A program made the position numbers and the translations under genes. This document shows, in pieces, positions 10,973-18,965 of a stretch of 64,000 nucleotides of DNA. This DNA is from JANSWY01 sp965228955 (GTDB taxonomy: Bacteria; Bacteroidota; Bacteroidia; Cytophagales; Cyclobacteriaceae). The notes below the pieces were generated by a model. It saw only the letters and a program-made list of their open reading frames with translations. It had not been told where the DNA came from and did not search any database. Position 1 is the first letter of the stretch, and every line of letters starts with the position of its first letter. Location: NCBI GenBank assembly GCA_965228955.1, contig OZ245848.1:3844001-3908000 (forward strand), written 5' to 3'.

Positions 10973-11301
10973 ACAGTTCCAAACCTAAGGCTACTGATTT
11001 GACCATATAGTTTGTCTCGCATGACTCTGGTTTCCTGAATTACTTCAAGGCCTACTTTTGTAACAGTAAAAAAACGTTTCCTTCTACCTCCTCTTGTTTT
11101 GGTGGCACCACCAAGGTGTGAAGAGAGTAAAGATTTATTCTCCAGACGGTCTAATGCTGTGTGAACTGCACTGATATTGACCTTTCTACCAGTTTGTTTT
11201 AGAATTTCTTCCATCACATTTACACCGTATGCGTTATCATTTAATACGGCTACAATCAGAAGCACCAGCTCTTCGAATTCACCAAGTGTGAGTCTTCCCA
11301 T
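10969..11301 (-). CDS. PadR family transcriptional regulator
   Basis: A 110-residue winged-helix protein with LGEFEELVLLIVAVLNDNAYGVNVMEEI at the N-terminus, the PadR recognition region (VNISAVHTALDRLENKSLL) and a basic wing with GGRRKRFFTVTKVG. PadR proteins usually repress their own operon and release DNA when a ligand or another signal is sensed. The downstream permease is translationally coupled to it, so it very likely controls that transporter. A promoter with two near-identical 13-bp direct repeats sits just upstream. Confidence 0.93.
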   Translation of the reverse strand: MGRLTLGEFEELVLLIVAVLNDNAYGVNVMEEILKQTGRKVNISAVHTALDRLENKSLLSSHLGGATKTRGGRRKRFFTVTKVGLEVIQETRVMRDKLYGQISSLRFGTV

Positions 11302-11309
11302 TTTGAGTT

Positions 11310-11349
11310 ATTTGATTTACAATTATAAAAGAAATATTTAATTTACAAA
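11310..11349 (-). promoter_or_regulatory. Putative promoter and PadR operator repeats
   Basis: On the minus strand a TTTG element (11346-11349) and a TATAATTG element (11320-11327, 7 of 8 to TAnnTTTG) are 18 bp apart, a good Bacteroidota promoter. Two 13-bp repeats, ATTTGATTTACAA (11310-11322) and ATTTAATTTACAA (11336-11348) as read on the plus strand, overlap the -7 and -33 elements. They differ at one position. Occupation by PadR would block the promoter. The assignment is by inspection only. Confidence 0.5.
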
Positions 11350-11477
11350 AATGAAACTAATGCTTTCAATCGAATTTATCATATTCAACGAAGAAAATAG
11401 GGTGTTCACCGAAATACACTTGTATAATATATGGCCAGACTATAGATTCGGAGTGCACAATTAATTTAGATAAGGGA

Positions 11478-11987
11478 ATGAAGGTTAACATCACTAAGGC
11501 TGGCTTTTTGCTACTCGCTGTAGTAGCTCTGGCTTCAACATCGCTAAATGCACAATCAATTTCTGAGAATGACGTACCATTTACTATTCAAAAATGGTAT
11601 TTCAGCAAATATCCAGGAGCTCATGAAGTAGAATGGATGAAAACCAAATCACAATCAGGTGAGCAGTTGTACCAGGCAGACTTTGAATACGAAGATCAAC
11701 AAGTAATAGCTGTTTATAACGAAAAGGGTAAGCAGGTTTATGAAAACCTTGAGTACAAAAAAGGTGACTCCCCTCTACCAATTGTAGATCATGCCACTTC
11801 TAATTACGAAAAGTTCAAAATAGTAGGAGTACATAAACACACCAATTTCTACTATGGTGCACAGAATAATTCAAGCACAAATTATGAATTGATAGTTAAA
11901 GTAGACAAGAAACTAACCACGGTTTGGTTTAACGAAGACCTTAATAGACAGGATCAATTTGATGTAAGTAATCTTGCAATCAAATAG
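11478..11987 (+). CDS. Secreted PepSY-like domain protein
   Basis: A 169-residue exported protein with a signal peptide (about 1-25, ending LNAQS). The mature part has the pattern of Bacteroidota PepSY-like/BLIP-like proteins: WYFSKYPGAHEVEW, then YQADFEYEDQQVIAVYNEKG. It probably forms one or two small alpha/beta repeats in the periplasm. The function is unknown. It is a single-gene unit followed by a terminator at 12019-12049. Confidence 0.8.
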   Translation: MKVNITKAGFLLLAVVALASTSLNAQSISENDVPFTIQKWYFSKYPGAHEVEWMKTKSQSGEQLYQADFEYEDQQVIAVYNEKGKQVYENLEYKKGDSPLPIVDHATSNYEKFKIVGVHKHTNFYYGAQNNSSTNYELIVKVDKKLTTVWFNEDLNRQDQFDVSNLAIK

Positions 11988-12018
11988 ATAGAAAGAATTT
12001 ATATAACACTTCAGTTTG

Positions 12019-12049
12019 AGGCTCCAATGTTAAATTAGGGCCTTTTTTT
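12019..12049 (+). terminator. Rho-independent terminator after the PepSY-like gene
   Basis: AGGCTC (12019-12024) can pair with GGGCCT (12038-12043), with one G-U pair, and is followed by a run of seven T. The position, 32 bp after the stop of the upstream gene, fits. Confidence 0.7.
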
Positions 12050-12055
12050 GTTATA

Positions 12056-12173
12056 GAGTTTTGAGTTTTGAATTCTGTAATAATGTCAATAGTTAGATAT
12101 TGATCCATCCATAATACTCCAGACTCAAAGTAAGGGACTGAGGCTCCAACTCAAAACTCAAGACTCAAAACTC
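12056..12173. repeat. Short element with inverted ends (element A), no gene
   Basis: The left end GAGTTTTGAGTTTTGA (12056-12071) matches the reverse complement of the right end TCAAGACTCAAAACTC (12158-12173) at 15 of 16 positions, around an 86-bp interior that codes for nothing visible. An 11-bp direct repeat (TGAGGCTCCAA) occurs at 12017 and 12139. The end structure resembles the elements at 39673-39927 and 50986-51479. Confidence 0.6.
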
Positions 12174-12188
12174 CCAAACTCAACCTCC

Positions 12189-12197
12189 TGTGGATAA
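12189..12197 (-). promoter_or_regulatory. Perfect DnaA-box-like 9-mer
   Basis: TGTGGATAA is the reverse complement of the consensus DnaA box TTATCCACA. It is a single copy, so it may be coincidence or a regulatory DnaA site, and does not by itself indicate an origin. Confidence 0.3.
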
Positions 12198-12309
12198 CAT
12201 GTTGAAATGTTGTGCAAATGCATGTTGAAAGTACCGTCATATACTTCAACAAGTTGTTCAAAACTCGTAGATACTGAGTAAGCAAAAATCGTGGATTTTT
12301 GATTTTGTA

Positions 12310-12575
12310 CTTCTATCTTAGAACTATCAAACATTAATTGATAAACGATCTTTAAGTAGAGAGGCTGAATTAGAAGGGAAGTGAAGTGATAATTGTTCTT
12401 ACGGGAGCAATGATTAAATCAAAAGAATTCTAGTTGAGTTTGATTTGGAAGTAAAAATCTTCGGATGGTTACAGAAAATGAAGTTTTGAAATTAAAATTT
12501 GATTACTGGTGGAGCTTACGGGTGAAACCAGGTAAAGCGGGAGTCTTAGCAATAAGGTTCCCGCTTCTATTTTTA
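12310..12575 (+). ncRNA. Candidate structured non-coding RNA
   Basis: No open reading frame of note occupies this stretch, but it is dense in potential helices: ATTGTTC/GAGCAAT (12392-12411), AAATCAAA (12416-12423) with TTTGATTT (12439-12446), and GGAAG/CTTC just after. The motif CTTACGGG occurs twice (12398-12405 and 12515-12522), each near GAGC. It ends in a very strong hairpin, GCGGGA (12537-12542) with TCCCGC (12559-12564), whose inner CTTA-GCAA-TAAG also pairs, followed by TTCTATTTTTA. The 5' end is not defined; TATCTTAG at 12314-12321 resembles a -7 element but lacks a well-placed -33. It could be a 6S-like or other regulatory RNA; I do not recognise the family. Confidence 0.5.
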
Positions 12576-13364
12576 TACATCTCCAAGATCAAAATCAATA
12601 TAATTTAATATCAAACCACTTGCAGGAGCTATTCCTGCTATTGGAGTATTCTCTTCTGAAGAAAGTGATTCACGAATTGCATTCAAATCGATCCTTCCTC
12701 CACCAAGCGCAAACAATGCCCCCATCATCCACCTGACTTGATAACGTAGAAACCCACCACTCCTCACTTTAAACAGGTAACTTTCATCTGGAAAAAAATT
12801 AGCTGAGTATACATCATTTGATTCTACCGCACTGAATTCAATCTTCCTGATAAATTTTGTTTCTGCATTAGGTTTAGTGCAGTAACAAGCAAAGCTGTGT
12901 TCTCCTTCAAACAACTTAGCACCCTGCTGCATTAGATCAATATCCAATTCATATTCAGTTGAAGTCATTAACGGCGCACAAAATGGATGTAATTTCACAC
13001 CAGAGGCAAATAGATAAATATATTCCTTCAGTTTAGAGCCCTGAATAACATTGAACTTCTCATCAACTTCTTCTACAGACAGGATTTCAATATCACGAGG
13101 TAAATTGATATTCATTTCTTCTTTAAATCTTTCAATATCAACTGGGGCCCATGAAAACAACTCAAAAGCAGCCTGATTTGCTGAAACCATAGCATCAGTC
13201 CGACTGGCACCAAGTGTTTTAAACTTGACCTCACCCAAGACATATTTAATCGTCTTTTCAATCATCAACTGCACAGTTTTCGTATCTGGTTGCTTTTGCC
13301 AACCATGGTAACGAAACCCCAAGAATCGAAACTTAATGAGATAATAATATCGCTTATCCTGCAT
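12573..13364 (-). CDS. truA: tRNA pseudouridine(38-40) synthase TruA
   Basis: This enzyme isomerises uridines 38-40 of the tRNA anticodon arm to pseudouridine. At 263 residues it has the family length. The N-terminal motif FRFLGFRYHGWQKQ and the catalytic Asp57 in GASRTDAMV (usually GAGRTDAGV) are present, as are the C-terminal FLRYQVRWMMGAL helix and GxxAPASGLIL. The motif deviates from the norm (Ser for Gly, Met for Gly), as in many Bacteroidota TruA proteins. The gene stands alone and converges on the candidate RNA gene, whose terminator abuts its stop codon. Confidence 0.95.
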   Translation of the reverse strand: MQDKRYYYLIKFRFLGFRYHGWQKQPDTKTVQLMIEKTIKYVLGEVKFKTLGASRTDAMVSANQAAFELFSWAPVDIERFKEEMNINLPRDIEILSVEEVDEKFNVIQGSKLKEYIYLFASGVKLHPFCAPLMTSTEYELDIDLMQQGAKLFEGEHSFACYCTKPNAETKFIRKIEFSAVESNDVYSANFFPDESYLFKVRSGGFLRYQVRWMMGALFALGGGRIDLNAIRESLSSEENTPIAGIAPASGLILNYIDFDLGDV

Positions 13365-13650
13365 ACCACAAATAAAGCTAAATCCGACCGATAATTATTT
13401 CGACTCATACACCAAACTCACTTACTCACACCCCAAAATAGCAGATTCAGCAAACCGTTATTTGGAATTTCCGTTAGATTAATTATATTTTATTTGGCTA
13501 AGTGGAAAAATATTGGATAGAAATTGTTCTGATCCCTCAATTATTAGGCATTTCTATAACAATTACCCGATTTAGTAGTTATTCATTCAGTCGATTCCGA
13601 GCACATAAGGAAGGTTTTTTAATAAACTAATTACGCAATTAATTTTATTT

Positions 13651-15204
13651 ATGAAAACGACAAAAAAAGTCTGCATAGTCGGCGCAGGCCTGTCAGGAAT
13701 CACGACTATCAAGCAACTGAAAGAAGAAGGTCACCAGGTGACTTGCTTCGAGAAATCCGAAGGAATCGGTGGTGTATTTGGTGTTAATAAGCACTATGAT
13801 GATTTACACCTTACTATCTCAAACTATTTCATGGCTTACTCTGATTATGTCCCATCAAAGGAACGATTAAAGTTCTGGTCCAAATTGGAGTACAGAAACT
13901 ATCTGCATGAATACTGTAATAAGTTTGGGTTGATGGAGCACATCCATCTCAACACATCAATCGAAAGTATCCAACAAAATGACGACTCTTCCTGGACTGT
14001 TGTAACTGAATCCGAAGGAGAATCTACCACTGAGGTTTATGATGCAGTTGTAGCTTGTTCAGGACTTTTCCAAACTCCGAAGATGCCTGAGTTTGAAGGT
14101 TTAGACGAGTTTGAAGGAAATGTAATTCATTCTCAGCAGTACAGAGAGCAGGAAAATTACAGAGGCAAAAAAGTACTTTGTATCGGATTAGGAGAAAGCT
14201 CCTCTGATATTACATCTGAGGTATCAGCTGTAGCGGAAAAGTGCATTTTATCTTTGAGACGGTACCAAGCTGTTGCACCTAGATACATGGCCTTTCAGGA
14301 AGACCCTTATTTTACTATTGACACATCGTGGTTAACATCCAGAATAGTAAATAAGCTCCCAAAATCATTTCACTTTAGAAGTGCCAAGAAGATTTTCAAA
14401 AAGTATTTGGAAAGCAAAAACATCGATGTTAGAATTCGTGGTAGTTGGCTGCTTCATTCCGGAAGTCCCGTCAATCAAGCTGTCACCAAAAACGAAAGAG
14501 TATTCAAACACATTGCTGATGGGCATGTCACTCCAAATATTGGTGGAATTGAACGGTTTGATAAAACAGGCGTGGTTTTCAAAGATGGCACCAGAGAGGA
14601 TATTGATGAAGTAATCTGCTGCACGGGATATCAGTTGAATTTCCCTTTCACTGATATCAAAATCAACAATATGCGGGACCTGTTTAAACAAATGTTTATC
14701 CCTGAGATTGGACCTTCCCTGTCGTTTGTTGGATTTGTTAGACCACAACAAGGCGGAATTCCAGTAATCGCAGAAATGCAATCCAGATATCTCGCACAGA
14801 TTCTAAGCGAGCAACAAGAACTTCCATCTATTGAAGACCAAAAACAAACAATTGTGAGTGATGCTGAATTCTGGAAAAAAGAATATTATGTTACTCCAAA
14901 TGTTGCTTCACTGGTCAACTACTGCCATTATATGGACTCATTGGCCAAATTAGTGGGTTGTATGCCGGAAATTCCATCTTTTTGGGAAAATCCAAAGCTC
15001 AGAATCAAGCTTTTACATGGTCCGCAATTTGCGGCTCAGTATCGCCTTAACGGACCTCACAGTGTTCCGGAAAAATCCAGAAAATTCTTACTTAGCTTTC
15101 CAGGTATCACCTCTACAAGCAAGATCATTTATCTGGAGATATCACTGTTCTTCTGCAAACTATTTAACTGGGTACCTAAGTGGCATCTCAGATATCTCGA
15201 CTAA
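13651..15204 (+). CDS. Flavin-containing monooxygenase-like FAD/NADPH oxidoreductase
   Basis: A 517-residue class B flavoprotein monooxygenase. The FAD-binding Rossmann motif is VGAGLSG (residues 10-16) with the downstream acidic FEKSEGIGG. A second, NADPH-binding motif is GLGESSSDI (about 180). CSGLFQTPKMPEFEG corresponds to the conserved ATG-like linker, and CCTGYQLNFPF to the C-terminal FAD motif. Such enzymes oxygenate soft nucleophiles (N or S) or perform Baeyer-Villiger reactions. The substrate is unknown. It is followed 63 bp later, on the same strand, by a chorismate-lyase-fold protein, which hints at an aromatic or secondary-metabolite context (inference). Confidence 0.88.
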   Translation: MKTTKKVCIVGAGLSGITTIKQLKEEGHQVTCFEKSEGIGGVFGVNKHYDDLHLTISNYFMAYSDYVPSKERLKFWSKLEYRNYLHEYCNKFGLMEHIHLNTSIESIQQNDDSSWTVVTESEGESTTEVYDAVVACSGLFQTPKMPEFEGLDEFEGNVIHSQQYREQENYRGKKVLCIGLGESSSDITSEVSAVAEKCILSLRRYQAVAPRYMAFQEDPYFTIDTSWLTSRIVNKLPKSFHFRSAKKIFKKYLESKNIDVRIRGSWLLHSGSPVNQAVTKNERVFKHIADGHVTPNIGGIERFDKTGVVFKDGTREDIDEVICCTGYQLNFPFTDIKINNMRDLFKQMFIPEIGPSLSFVGFVRPQQGGIPVIAEMQSRYLAQILSEQQELPSIEDQKQTIVSDAEFWKKEYYVTPNVASLVNYCHYMDSLAKLVGCMPEIPSFWENPKLRIKLLHGPQFAAQYRLNGPHSVPEKSRKFLLSFPGITSTSKIIYLEISLFFCKLFNWVPKWHLRYLD

Positions 15205-15267
15205 AAAACAGCAAGAACAAACATAATTTATATGCCTTAGCGGGTATTCCAAATCAACTATATCATT

Positions 15268-15846
15268 ATGATTCAATTAACAGCGGACACTTTAACAAGT
15301 CCAACTATTTCATACAATAAATTGAGCATGCCTCAGAGGATTATACTCCATAACGGAGGTAGCCTTACCAAACTATTAGAGGTTATGCTGGGGGAAGAAC
15401 TGAATCTAAACAAGATCTCAGAGGAACTAATTAATTCTAAAACACCAATAACAGAATTAAACATTGAAACTGGCCAACAAATAATGTCCAGGAAAATTAC
15501 CCTTTACGGTCAACATTCCAAGACACATTATATCTATGCCGATTCAATTATTGCAACCAAAAATCTGGAAGATGATTTCGCAGATGCGCTTATTAACACC
15601 AATATACCAATCGGGAAAATTTGGGAAATGCTAAAAATTGAGACTTACAAGAAAATCATTGCCTGGGGCAAACAGCCTGCTGGCAATGTTGGATTGCATT
15701 TCAATATTTCTCCACTAGAATCTGTTTTATACAGAACGTATCTGGTGTACTCACAAAAAAAGCCAATCATGCAAATCACTGAGAAATTTCCAGAGAAATG
15801 GTTTAAGGATTCTCTTGTAGCAAGAAAATCCTCCTATGTAGCATAA
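15268..15846 (+). CDS. Chorismate-lyase-fold (DUF98-like) protein
   Basis: A 192-residue soluble protein. The pattern MPQRIILHNGGSLTKLLEVMLGEEL, then ISRKITLYG-like strands, IPIGKIWEM, YRTYLVYSQKKPIMQITEKFPEKWF matches the DUF98/chorismate pyruvate-lyase-like family (UTRA-like fold): initial 'QR.L...GS.T..L', central 'PIG', and final 'R.Y.....P...I.E.FP'. Members release pyruvate from chorismate to give hydroxybenzoates or are of unknown activity. It is co-directional with the monooxygenase and followed by a terminator, so the two genes may be one unit. The family assignment is from memory of the motif pattern. Confidence 0.68.
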   Translation: MIQLTADTLTSPTISYNKLSMPQRIILHNGGSLTKLLEVMLGEELNLNKISEELINSKTPITELNIETGQQIMSRKITLYGQHSKTHYIYADSIIATKNLEDDFADALINTNIPIGKIWEMLKIETYKKIIAWGKQPAGNVGLHFNISPLESVLYRTYLVYSQKKPIMQITEKFPEKWFKDSLVARKSSYVA

Positions 15847-15880
15847 TATCAGTAGAAGTCTTCATAGTTCTATTTACTAA

Positions 15881-15909
15881 AAAGGCGGCATTTGTCGCCT
15901 TTATTCTTT
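15881..15909 (+). terminator. Rho-independent terminator
   Basis: AAAGGCG (15881-15887) pairs with CGCCTTT (15896-15902) around an 8-nt loop, followed by ATTCTTT. It closes the monooxygenase/chorismate-lyase-like unit. Confidence 0.75.
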
Positions 15910-16008
15910 GGTTCGGTATTGTTCCTCCTTTTTGATTGCTTAAGTATTTCAACTAACTTTCTTAATACCAGCAGCTTTGCTGAAAAAAAGAACCGTAACC
16001 AAATTATC

Positions 16009-16548
16009 ATGAAAAAACTTATTTCACTTATGATCCTGGTGGTCCCATCCATATTATGGGCGCAGGATGCAACTTTCCAATCAGATCTAAAAGGGGTAAT
16101 TCTCTATACCGCAGACCAAGTAACCTCGTTAGCCGAAGCAATACCTGAAGATAAGTACGATTATAGCCCATCTGAAGGAGTCAGAACTGTCTCAACTTCC
16201 TTACTTCACACTGCGTCAGCGAATTACTTCTTTGGAATGACACTGGGAGGTGCTCCACCTGAAGGAGTAGATCCCATGACTCTTGAATCAAGCATCAAGG
16301 GCAAAGCCAAAATAATTGAAACTCTGAAAAACAGTTATGCTTACCTGTCAGAAGTTGCTGCTGGATTTTCGGATGAGGCTCTATCCGAAACCATTACATT
16401 TCCAAATGGACAGACCGCAACAAAAAGAATGGCATTGATGATTGCGCTTGGACATTTATCTGAGCACAAAGGTCAATTGATTGCATACGGTAGAGCAAAC
16501 AATATAGCTCCACCTTGGAGTGCCCCTCAGAAAGACGATGGGAATTAA
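16009..16548 (+). CDS. Exported DinB-like (DUF664) protein
   Basis: The start at 16009 gives a clean signal peptide (MKKLISLMILVVPSILWAQ); the frame is open further upstream but that extension overlaps the preceding terminator. The mature ~160 residues form a DinB/YfiT-type four-helix bundle with the three expected metal-ligand His positions: one in SLLHTASANYFF and two in LGHLSEHKGQLIAYGR. DinB-fold proteins include thiol-dependent S-transferases; the substrate is unknown. Export of a DinB protein is common in Bacteroidota. Confidence 0.85.
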   Translation: MKKLISLMILVVPSILWAQDATFQSDLKGVILYTADQVTSLAEAIPEDKYDYSPSEGVRTVSTSLLHTASANYFFGMTLGGAPPEGVDPMTLESSIKGKAKIIETLKNSYAYLSEVAAGFSDEALSETITFPNGQTATKRMALMIALGHLSEHKGQLIAYGRANNIAPPWSAPQKDDGN

Positions 16549-16555
16549 ATAAAAA

Positions 16556-16596
16556 ACGGTTGACAGTTAAAGGAGAAATCAATAACTGTCAACCGT
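16556..16596. repeat. Perfect 14-bp inverted repeat between convergent genes (element D)
   Basis: ACGGTTGACAGTTA (16556-16569) and TAACTGTCAACCGT (16583-16596) are perfect reverse complements around a 13-nt loop. It lies between the ends of two convergent genes and may act as a bidirectional terminator, although no T-run follows on the plus strand and only a run of A precedes it. The GTTGACAGTT wording resembles short repeat families seen in many Bacteroidota. Confidence 0.6.
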
Positions 16597-16609
16597 CAAC
16601 TTACAACAA

Positions 16610-17335
16610 TTACTGCTGACTAAACACCTTCTTCAACAATTCGGTTGTCCTTGCAATAGGATTTTCCCTAATATTCTTTTCTTCCTTAGCAATCAGTATG
16701 AATAGTCCATCAATTGCTTTCTGCGTGGCATAATCGTCCAGGTTTGGATTTACCTGATCCACAAAAGGAATTTTATTGTAGGTATTGATTACATCACTGT
16801 AATACTTTGTTGCCTGAGTCTTGTCAAGTGCTCTTTTGATAACAGGTTTGAAACTTCCTGTAAGTTTACTTGAAGTTTGTCTCTTAAGATAGTTTGTAGC
16901 CGCATTGTCATCTCCTTTCAGAATACCCCAAGCATCCTGAACAGTCATTCCTTTGATAGCTGAAACAAATATTGGAGCAGCTTCCTTTGCAGCTTCTTCT
17001 GCTCCCCTATTTAAGGTAAGCACAAACTTATCCACCTCATTACCAAGACCTATTTGCCGTAATTTGGTTTCAACCTTCTTTACATCTGGCGGAAAAGGAA
17101 TTTTCAATTGCGGATTTTTGAAATACCCATCGACCTTTGAAGCCTGATTAGTTCCTGTGCTTGTTCCCTTGATTAAAGCTTCTTTCAATCCAGAAGCTAC
17201 CTGGTCAGCAGTTAGTTTATCATCTTCAAGAATTCCTCCTAGTTGTTGTGAAGCTTGTTTTAATTGCTCCGCTGTACAACCCATGAAGATTATTGCCATT
17301 ATACAAATTGCATATATAGATCTCATAAATTTCAT
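16610..17335 (-). CDS. DUF4197 family lipoprotein
   Basis: A 241-residue predicted lipoprotein: the signal peptide ends in the lipobox FMGC with Cys20. The mature protein is helical, and blocks such as ADQVASGLKEALIKGT, KVDGYFKNPQLKIPFPPDVKKV and GMTVQDAWGILKGDDNAATNYLKRQT are characteristic of DUF4197. Its function is unknown; a periplasmic location is inferred. Its start region, including the first codons, is tandemly duplicated upstream, creating a 13-codon leader ORF. Confidence 0.9.
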   Translation of the reverse strand: MKFMRSIYAICIMAIIFMGCTAEQLKQASQQLGGILEDDKLTADQVASGLKEALIKGTSTGTNQASKVDGYFKNPQLKIPFPPDVKKVETKLRQIGLGNEVDKFVLTLNRGAEEAAKEAAPIFVSAIKGMTVQDAWGILKGDDNAATNYLKRQTSSKLTGSFKPVIKRALDKTQATKYYSDVINTYNKIPFVDQVNPNLDDYATQKAIDGLFILIAKEEKNIRENPIARTTELLKKVFSQQ

Positions 17336-17391
17336 TTCTGTTAGTTCAAAACATAGTGATAACGTAAACTAATAAATTTCATTTCTGTTAG
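17325..17391 (-). repeat. Direct duplication of a start region
   Basis: The 20-mer ATAAATTTCATTTCTGTTAG (plus strand) occurs exactly at 17325-17344 and 17372-17391. The first copy contains the start codon and first codons of the DUF4197 gene, so the ribosome-binding region and initiator are doubled. Confidence 0.85.
17341..17382 (-). CDS. Putative 13-residue upstream leader peptide
   Basis: The upstream copy of the duplicated start region opens a frame reading MKFISLRYHYVLN and stopping with TAA five bases before the ATG of the DUF4197 gene. Because its start context is identical to that of the real gene, ribosomes should load here too, and termination next to the second ATG would allow re-initiation. 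Translation is untested and the peptide may be an accident of the duplication. Confidence 0.35.
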   Translation of the reverse strand: MKFISLRYHYVLN

Positions 17392-17489
17392 GAAGACATA
17401 GATACTGAAATACTCAAAAAAACACTGAATCATTTTGAAGAGTTATTGGTTAGTATTCTTAATTTCGGGTAAAACTTGACAACAACAAT

Positions 17490-18761
17490 ATGAGCAACAT
17501 AAAAGCTGAAGTATTAACAATTGGTGATGAGATTCTTTACGGGCAAATAACAGACACCAATTCACAATGGATGAGTGCAAGGTTAGATGAGATAGGCGTA
17601 AAAGTTGTTCAAAAAACCACAATTGGTGATAGTGAAGAAGAAATCTTAAGAGGTCTTCAGGAAGCTGAAAATAGAGCTGATATAATACTAATAACCGGCG
17701 GATTAGGCCCAACCAAAGATGACCTCACAAAACCGACACTCGCCAAATATTTTCATTCTGATATAGAACTTCATGAAACTGCCTTAATAGAACTTGAAGG
17801 TTTATTCAAATCAATTGGAAGAGAATTAACTGATATCAATAGAAAACAAGCAGAATTACCTGTCAAGTGTGAAATGATCAGCAATAAGCTTGGAACTGCT
17901 CCTGGAATGTGGTTTCATGAAAGAGGAAAGGTATTTGTTAGTATGCCTGGTGTGCCTTATGAAATGAAAGCGATGATTTCGAATTACATCATCCCAAAAT
18001 TAATGGAGACTTTCAACACCGATCTAATCCATCACAAACTAATTCGAACGATTGGTATTGGAGAATCCTGGTTATCCGAAATGATTGAAGATTGGGAATC
18101 CAACTTACCTGATCACATTAAACTTGCCTATTTACCTAGTCCTGGAGAGGTAAAACTTAGACTTACCGCAACTGGGTCGAATAAGGAACAATTAGAACAG
18201 GACGTAGAGGATCAAATCGCCAAGGTATTACCAATCATTGACAAGTATGTTTTTGGGTACAATAAAGAAACAATTCAATCAGCAATTGGCAAAATGTTGA
18301 ATGAAGCAGGGTTGACTATTGCAACCGCTGAAAGTTGTACAGGTGGATTTGTAGCACATCAAATCACTTCTATTCCCGGAAGTTCAGCTTACTTCATGGG
18401 ATCAGTGATTGCTTATGATAATGCCGTTAAAGAAAACCAACTTGGAGTTTCTGTGGAAACAATGAAAAACCATGGTGCTGTAAGTGAGGAAACCGCTTTA
18501 GAAATGGCCAAAAACGTACGGAAAGTACTAAATACTAATATTGGTATCTCCACCACAGGAATTGCAGGACCGGATGGTGGAACTGAAACAAAACCAGTTG
18601 GGACCATTTGGATAGCTTATGCCGATGAGAATCAAGCAGTTGCTAAACAGTTGAAATTGAGTAAGACCAGAGAACTTAATATTAAACTCACAGCAGTGAA
18701 TGTTTTAAATCTTCTCAGACAACAAATCAAAGCCAATTTCGAATTATCTGTAAAATCGTAA
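17490..18761 (+). CDS. cinA: CinA family nicotinamide-nucleotide amidohydrolase
   Basis: A 423-residue two-domain protein. The N-terminal molybdopterin-binding-like (COG1058) domain begins AEVLTIGDEILYGQITDTNS and contains GGLGPTKDDLT; it matches ADP-ribose pyrophosphatase-type CinA domains. The C-terminal PncC domain (about 265-415) has TAESCTGGFVAHQIT, MGSVIAYDNAVK and TGIAGPDGGTETKPVGTIWI, which deamidates nicotinamide mononucleotide in pyridine-nucleotide recycling. It is monocistronic and diverges from the DUF4197 gene. Confidence 0.96.
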   Translation: MSNIKAEVLTIGDEILYGQITDTNSQWMSARLDEIGVKVVQKTTIGDSEEEILRGLQEAENRADIILITGGLGPTKDDLTKPTLAKYFHSDIELHETALIELEGLFKSIGRELTDINRKQAELPVKCEMISNKLGTAPGMWFHERGKVFVSMPGVPYEMKAMISNYIIPKLMETFNTDLIHHKLIRTIGIGESWLSEMIEDWESNLPDHIKLAYLPSPGEVKLRLTATGSNKEQLEQDVEDQIAKVLPIIDKYVFGYNKETIQSAIGKMLNEAGLTIATAESCTGGFVAHQITSIPGSSAYFMGSVIAYDNAVKENQLGVSVETMKNHGAVSEETALEMAKNVRKVLNTNIGISTTGIAGPDGGTETKPVGTIWIAYADENQAVAKQLKLSKTRELNIKLTAVNVLNLLRQQIKANFELSVKS

Positions 18762-18965
18762 TATTTCACAGATTAACTTGATGAAAGAATAAAAGGAAAT
18801 AATATTCAATATTTTCATATTTAATATTTTGAATTGAAACAATTATCAAAATATTATATCGAATAGTGCGATTTTGCTTTCATTTTATCTTTTCATATCC
18901 TCGTAATTTCTGTGTAAATTACGCATCCAAAAACAACCCAAATTTGATCATTTAATTAAGAAAAG

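Noticed and set aside
12001..12572. Replication origin
   Set aside because: Only one DnaA box and no dnaA/dnaN or box cluster; not enough evidence.
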